Assembly (NCBI GenBank): GCA_003505715.1
Contig: DNXU01000234.1
Location: 6,023-17,414 of the forward strand
Length of the DNA: 11,392 bases
Source of the DNA: Cyanobacteria bacterium UBA8803
Lineage (GTDB): Bacteria; Cyanobacteriota; Cyanobacteriia; Cyanobacteriales; Coleofasciculaceae
Direction: 5' to 3'
Positions 6,800-11,392 of the stretch are shown here, piece after piece. Within the stretch, counting starts at the first letter, position 1. Every line of letters starts with the position of its first letter. The position numbers and the translations under genes were made by a program. The notes beneath the pieces were generated by a model, which saw only the letters and a list, made by a program, of their open reading frames with translations, had not been told where the DNA came from and did no database searches.

Positions 6800-9700
6800 T
6801 GATTTTCCTCCAAGTGTATTCTTCAATTTCAATTAATTCCGTTCCTCTTTCGTCAAGAATAGTCACGTTAAATTTCAGCGCGTCTTGTCCGGATTGATTA
6901 TAGCTGACATAGCTGTAAGCTTTTTGGGTTAAACCTCCTTTTATCCTCACTCTTTTATAGGAAAAAGGCAGGTAAGTACCTTGGGATTCAACTTGACGAA
7001 TTAGAAACCCAGTGGCAGTATCCAATAAAGCTGGATGCATCTTATATAAGGGCAGATCTTCGGCAAACTTTTCTGGCAATTCCAGTACTGCCAATCCTCG
7101 TTCTTCTCCTAAGAACACCTGCTTTAAATTATTCCAACGCAGCCCAAATTCGATCGCTCCTAGTTTGGGTTTCGTTTCTGAAGCGTCCAGGGTCAATTTT
7201 TGACGGGTGCATTGAGCTTCAATCTCAAGAATTTGATGGACTTTAGGGGCAGTTTCTGCTAGATGTACGAGCGAACCAGTACAATGTTCCTGCCAGCGAT
7301 CTGCGACTTGACTAAATATCTTAAATTCCCAGCAATTGCCTTGCTTTTTCAGTTGGGTGCGAACCTCGGTTTCTCCTGAATCGCTGACTGTTAAAGGAGC
7401 TAGAAAAAATACATTTTGGATTTCCACCTGGGTAGTTTGAGCATGAATTTCCCACGCCGCCCTAACCATCTCTAGGTAAGCAGTTCCCGGCAGGGTAGCT
7501 TTGCCAACGATCCGATGTTCGTTCAAAACCCAATGCTTGTCGGCACTAAATTTAGTAATGTATACCTCTTGGTGAGGCCCTTCCACGATGCGGCGATCGA
7601 ATAAGGGGTGAGGTACAGTTTCAAATTGAGGTTGAGAAATATCTGGCTTAGACAATTGCTGGGCGGCTGCAACTGCCATACCCACTTCTTGCCAAGCATT
7701 CCAGTTGATGCTGACAACTAAGGTGCCATTGGGCGAATTTTTGTGGCGTGCAAAGGCATCTAAGAAAGAATTAGCGGCGCAATAATCTACTTGTCCGAAG
7801 CCACCTTGAACCGAAACGATCGAGGAACAAAGGACAAAGAAATCTAGCGGTATATCCTTCAGCAAACTATCTAAAACGAGGGTGCCCTTCAGTTTGGGAG
7901 CGAGGATTTTTTCCACCATCTCTCGCGTTTTGGGCTGAATTAAACCGCCCGCCGGAACGCCAGCAGCGTGAATCACCCCATCGATCGAGCCAAATCGCGC
8001 CAACGTGCGATTAATTACCGATCGCATCTGTTCTATGTCGGTAACATCGGCAGTTTCTACCACCACCTCGCTACCTAGTTTTTCCAATTCCATTAACTTG
8101 AGAATTTGGCTGGCAAGCGGAGCGGAATTTGAGTATTTTTCCCACTCCGCAGATGGGGGAAATGGGGAACGACCGGTGAGAATTAATTTAGCTTTGACAC
8201 CCTGGGCGAGATATTCGGCTAAAACCAACCCAATTCCTCCGATCCCACCTGTAATCAGATAAACTCCGCCTAGTTTTAATCGAGGCGATCGGACTTTAGG
8301 TCGATCCAATCGCACTGGTTCAAAAGTTTGCACCCACCGCTCTAAATTCCGATACGCGATTGGTTCCGAGGTATAGTTAGCCAATTCCACTAGCAATTGT
8401 TGCGCTAGTTGCTTGCCATAAGGAGTGGGGAGTAAAATATCGTCTGTCGGACCGTCTTCTTGTCTTTGCGTCTGGGCATCTCCCTTGTCTATATCGATGC
8501 TACGACAGCTTATATTTGGGTACTCTTGAGGAATTACTTTGATTGGACCTAGGGCGATCGCTTTTTCCGGGCAAATTACCTCATTCCCGATCGCTTTGTG
8601 CATCCCCTCGGAAATAACGGCGATTTGCACCGATTCGGTAAAATTCTTTTTCCCAAGGGCTTGAGCCAGAAACAGCAGGCTGTAGAATCCCCAATCTTTA
8701 GCTCTCTCTAGCCCTGCGAGTCCGGATTGGTGAGGATTGACATTCCACAAATGAACGATCGTTTTCGGCATCTTACCGGTCAGATTGTCAAATAACAAAT
8801 CGTAGTCTTGACGCTGGCCGGGATTGAGAGTATAAGAATTTTTGCCTACTTGAGTAAATTCTGACCCCATCTTGACCACAATCGTTAAGAGTTGCTGTTG
8901 TTCTAGTTGTTTGACCAACTCATTACCCAAACCGCACTCATCAATAAATACCAAGATGGGTGAGGTAACTAATGGCTGGCTTGGTTGGGTAGGTAGGGGA
9001 GAAATTTGCCAAGATGGAACGTAGAACCAATCGGCTAGATCCCGCTTTTGACCGACTACAGACTTGCCATTAGCGATCGCGCCATTAGCTTGAGGGATTT
9101 TTTCTTTCGGTGGGTCAATCCAATAAGGTTTCCTTTCAAAGGGATAACTGGGTAAAGGTACGCGATAGCGTTCTTGGCGATTGTAAAACCCTTTCCAATC
9201 TAGTGGAAATCCCGCCAGCCAAAGTTGACCTAAAGCATTCAATAAAAATGCTACGTCCGATTGCTGTTCTTTGGGATGGCGCAAAGAAGATAAAATAAGT
9301 TGGTCGGAGGGTTTATCTGGATGCCGTTTGGCTAAAGTAGATAGGGTTGAGCCGGGGCCAACTTCTATGAGAATAGAATTTGGTTGAGAGAATATTTCTT
9401 GCAGACCATCAGCAAAGCGCACTGTTTGACGGAGATGATTGACCCAATAGTTTGGATCTGTGGCTTGTGCTGGGGTAATCCAAGTACCGGTTACATTAGA
9501 TATATAGCGCAGTTGCGGGGGTTTTAACTCGATCTGTTTGACCCGTGCTGCGAAGGCCGACAAAATCGGCTCCATCATGTGAGAATGAAAAGCATGAGAA
9601 GTATGCAGTTGGCGCGACTCGATCTGTTTTGCTGCTAGGAAAGCCGCTAACTTCTCAATCGCTGTTGTGGCACCAGAAAGGACGCATTGAGACGGCCCGT

Positions 9701-11392
9701 TAATTGTTGCTAGAGAAAGTCGCTCGCCAGACTCCTCAAACTGTTGGATGAGGGCAAGACACTCCGACTCCGACAGAGGCACAGCCAACATCGAACCTCC
9801 CGGTAGTTGCCCGATCGCTCGCCCTCTAGCTGCTACTAGAGATAAGGCATCTGACAACGAAAAAACTCCGGCGAGACAGGCAGCTACATATTCGCCGATG
9901 CTGTGACCGATTGCTATTTGGGGCGATACCCCCCATGCCATCCATAACTTAGCTAAGGCATACTCGATCGCGAATAGCGCTGGTTGAGTTATCGCAGTTT
10001 GTTTGAGTTGCGCTTCCGCAGAGTCGGCATTCTCTTGATCGGGATACAAGATAGATTGGAGATCTAGACCGCAATTCGTTTTGAGCAGTTGGCAGCAGAT
10101 ATCTAATTCCTGGCGAAAAGTTGGTTCGGTTTGGTACAACTCCCGCGCCATGTTTACGTACTGCGACCCCTGACCAGAAAACATAAAGACAATAGAATGC
10201 TGCACTGCCTGGGCGCGGTTGGTCAAAACTTTTTGATTTGGGGTGGCTAGTAGCGCGGCAGCTTCTGCGAGGTTCTGGCAAACCAACATCCGTCGGTGCT
10301 TGAAAGCTTGGCGGCCAACTTTTAAGGTATAGGCAACATCAGCTAAATTGATTTGGGGATTTTGCTGTAAATATGCGGCTAAGTTGACAGTAGCTTGCTG
10401 TAGAGCCGAACTAGTTTTAGCTGATAGCAGCAATAGTTGATATCCTCTACCTTGGTTGTCTGGCGATCGGTTTTCTGCAATTGCTGGAGGTTCTTCCAAA
10501 ATTACGTGGGCGTTAGTACCGCCTATGCCGAAAGAACTAACTCCAGCCCGACGGGGGGTGCCGTTAGTCTTCCATTCTTTAAGTGTAGAGTTTACATAGA
10601 AAGGACTATTGGCAAAGTCAATTTCTGGGTTGGGCGCTTCAAAATGCAAACTCGGCGGTATCATTTTGTGCTGCATCGCTAGAACCGTCTTGATCAGACT
10701 GGCTATTCCCGCTGCGTTCTCCAGATGACCCAGATTAGTTTTCACCGAACCGATCGCGCAATAGCCTTTTTTCTGAGTATGGCGAAAAGCTTTTTTCAAG
10801 GCAGCGATTTCGATCGGATCGCCTAAAATCGTTCCAGTTCCGTGCGCTTCGATATAACTAATTGTCTCGATATCTACTCCCGATAGCGCTAGGGCTTCAG
10901 AAATTACCGCAGCTTGACCGTCTACGCTAGGGGCTGTATAACCAACTTTGACAAAACCATCGTTATTGACAGCAGAGCCTCTGATAACTGCATAAATGCG
11001 ATCTCGATCAGCGATCGCATCAGGCAATCGTTTCAAAACCACAATTCCCACGCCATTGCCCACCACCGTTCCCCTGGCCTTGGCATCAAAAGCGCGACAA
11101 TGCCCGTCAGGAGAAAAAATCATATCTTGTTGGTAAAAATAGCCTTCTTTTTGGGGGATGTGGATGGAGATTCCTCCAGCTAATGCCATATCACACTCGC
11201 CGTTGAGCAAGCTTTGACAGGCTAAATGAACGGCTACTAATGAAGTTGAGCAAGCAGTTTGGACGTTAATAGAAGGCCCGTTCAAGTGGAGTTTGTAAGA
11301 AACTCTAGTACACAGATAATCTTTATCGTTGCCTACGACTATTTGAAAACTATTTACTGTTTGGCGGAGGTGATAGTTTGGATAAATATTTT
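6789..11392 (-). CDS. Split PKS module, first half: KS-AT-KR-DH (5' end outside the window)
   Basis: Partial type I PKS, 1533 visible residues counted from the first full codon at 11390. The reading frame stays open to the window edge, where NDKDYLCTRVSYKL is already mid-KS, so roughly the first 130 KS residues and anything before them are missing. KS: Cys47 in QTACSTSL, His183 in EAHGTGT, His222 in KTNLGHLEN. AT (about 400-725): GQGSQ (406-410), Ser497 in GHSIGEY, and HAFH (599-602), the malonyl-CoA signature. KR: structural half from about 786 (DWFYVPSWQ), NADPH loop TGGIGGIG (1047-1054), SS near 1189, Tyr1203 and Asn1207 in DYCAAN. DH (about 1285-1530): His1292, Gly1296 and Pro1301 of HxxxGxxxxP, and Asp1457 in HPALLDTATG. 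The DH follows the KR instead of preceding it. No carrier domain is present; the protein ends at the usual DH terminus (IEEYTWRKI). It must rely on the ACP of the downstream-encoded protein. The TGA stop lies at 6789-6791. Confidence 0.95.
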   Translation of the reverse strand, partial: NIYPNYHLRQTVNSFQIVVGNDKDYLCTRVSYKLHLNGPSINVQTACSTSLVAVHLACQSLLNGECDMALAGGISIHIPQKEGYFYQQDMIFSPDGHCRAFDAKARGTVVGNGVGIVVLKRLPDAIADRDRIYAVIRGSAVNNDGFVKVGYTAPSVDGQAAVISEALALSGVDIETISYIEAHGTGTILGDPIEIAALKKAFRHTQKKGYCAIGSVKTNLGHLENAAGIASLIKTVLAMQHKMIPPSLHFEAPNPEIDFANSPFYVNSTLKEWKTNGTPRRAGVSSFGIGGTNAHVILEEPPAIAENRSPDNQGRGYQLLLLSAKTSSALQQATVNLAAYLQQNPQINLADVAYTLKVGRQAFKHRRMLVCQNLAEAAALLATPNQKVLTNRAQAVQHSIVFMFSGQGSQYVNMARELYQTEPTFRQELDICCQLLKTNCGLDLQSILYPDQENADSAEAQLKQTAITQPALFAIEYALAKLWMAWGVSPQIAIGHSIGEYVAACLAGVFSLSDALSLVAARGRAIGQLPGGSMLAVPLSESECLALIQQFEESGERLSLATINGPSQCVLSGATTAIEKLAAFLAAKQIESRQLHTSHAFHSHMMEPILSAFAARVKQIELKPPQLRYISNVTGTWITPAQATDPNYWVNHLRQTVRFADGLQEIFSQPNSILIEVGPGSTLSTLAKRHPDKPSDQLILSSLRHPKEQQSDVAFLLNALGQLWLAGFPLDWKGFYNRQERYRVPLPSYPFERKPYWIDPPKEKIPQANGAIANGKSVVGQKRDLADWFYVPSWQISPLPTQPSQPLVTSPILVFIDECGLGNELVKQLEQQQLLTIVVKMGSEFTQVGKNSYTLNPGQRQDYDLLFDNLTGKMPKTIVHLWNVNPHQSGLAGLERAKDWGFYSLLFLAQALGKKNFTESVQIAVISEGMHKAIGNEVICPEKAIALGPIKVIPQEYPNISCRSIDIDKGDAQTQRQEDGPTDDILLPTPYGKQLAQQLLVELANYTSEPIAYRNLERWVQTFEPVRLDRPKVRSPRLKLGGVYLITGGIGGIGLVLAEYLAQGVKAKLILTGRSPFPPSAEWEKYSNSAPLASQILKLMELEKLGSEVVVETADVTDIEQMRSVINRTLARFGSIDGVIHAAGVPAGGLIQPKTREMVEKILAPKLKGTLVLDSLLKDIPLDFFVLCSSIVSVQGGFGQVDYCAANSFLDAFARHKNSPNGTLVVSINWNAWQEVGMAVAAAQQLSKPDISQPQFETVPHPLFDRRIVEGPHQEVYITKFSADKHWVLNEHRIVGKATLPGTAYLEMVRAAWEIHAQTTQVEIQNVFFLAPLTVSDSGETEVRTQLKKQGNCWEFKIFSQVADRWQEHCTGSLVHLAETAPKVHQILEIEAQCTRQKLTLDASETKPKLGAIEFGLRWNNLKQVFLGEERGLAVLELPEKFAEDLPLYKMHPALLDTATGFLIRQVESQGTYLPFSYKRVRIKGGLTQKAYSYVSYNQSGQDALKFNVTILDERGTELIEIEEYTWRKINAT
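6807..6811 (-). promoter_or_regulatory. Shine-Dalgarno site deciding the ER-ACP-TE start
   Basis: GGAGG followed by seven bases and ATG (6799-6797). It lies within the DH coding sequence (codons for TWRKIN), upstream of the upstream gene's stop. Ribosomes finishing the DH protein would arrive directly at this start, which fits a coupled pair. It supports the two-protein reading over a single broken gene. Confidence 0.75.

Larger units (their letters stand above)
255..11018. repeat. Scattered HIP1 octamers (GCGATCGC), seven copies
   Basis: Exact copies start at 255, 347, 1466, 6160, 8554, 9073 and 11011, all inside coding sequence. HIP1 is a highly iterated palindrome of many cyanobacterial genomes. 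None was seen in the lipase gene or in the two gaps around it (1474-6159 has none), although the thioesterase gene also lacks one, so this absence is weak evidence at best. Confidence 0.85.

Noticed and set aside
6800..6832. TTG at 6832 as the start of ER-ACP-TE
   Set aside because: The ATG at 6799 has an ideally spaced GGAGG, while the extra 11 residues have no supporting ribosome site and overlap the DH coding sequence further.
6789..6832. Frameshift breaking a single KS-AT-KR-DH-ER-ACP-TE gene
   Set aside because: The stop falls exactly at the normal end of a DH domain and a proper start site follows, which favours two real genes. A sequencing error cannot be fully excluded without raw reads.
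11283..11285. TTG at 11285 as the start of the PKS protein
   Set aside because: The frame stays open upstream and encodes conserved KS sequence (NDKDYLCTRVSYKL), so the gene continues beyond the window edge.

Overview
The window looks like part of a cyanobacterial polyketide/non-ribosomal peptide-type gene cluster. The cyanobacterial assignment rests on seven exact HIP1 octamers (GCGATCGC at 255, 347, 1466, 6160, 8554, 9073 and 11011), many further CGATCG cores, a heptanucleotide tandem repeat at the left edge, moderate GC with AT-rich intergenic DNA, and cyanobacteria-like PKS domain sequences. All five genes lie on the minus strand, so the cluster reads from right to left. No RNA gene, transposase or CRISPR array was seen.

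Right part (11392 to 4322): two overlapping genes share out one fully reducing PKS module. The first protein is cut by the window edge inside its KS and reads KS-AT-KR-DH. It has no carrier domain. The second starts 11 bases before the first stops, on a strong GGAGG site, and reads ER-ACP-TE. Together they hold every domain of a malonyl-extending, KR/DH/ER-reducing, chain-releasing last module, but split over two chains and in an unusual order (KR before DH). A piece resembling the C-terminal end of a KR domain sits after the ER on the second protein, as if a DH-ER cassette had been placed inside the KR.

Middle (4321 to 2442): a class 3 lipase gene with its own Shine-Dalgarno site, separated from its neighbours by 307 and 274 bases. 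Both gaps contain inverted repeats, and the upstream gap has a palindrome over a TATAAT-like box.

Left part (2441 to 38): a stand-alone type II thioesterase followed 52 bases later by a stand-alone adenylation enzyme. The latter resembles the discrete prolyl-AMP ligase type (PltF/AnaC-like), but the aspartate that normally holds the substrate alpha-amino group is glycine and the rest of the pocket is also unlike proline.

Probable joint action: the adenylation enzyme activates an unusual acid for loading on a carrier protein outside this window, the PKS pair adds and fully reduces a two-carbon unit and releases the product, and the type II thioesterase clears stalled carriers. The lipase role is open. 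The product cannot be named from this window; earlier modules and the carrier partner probably lie beyond the edges.
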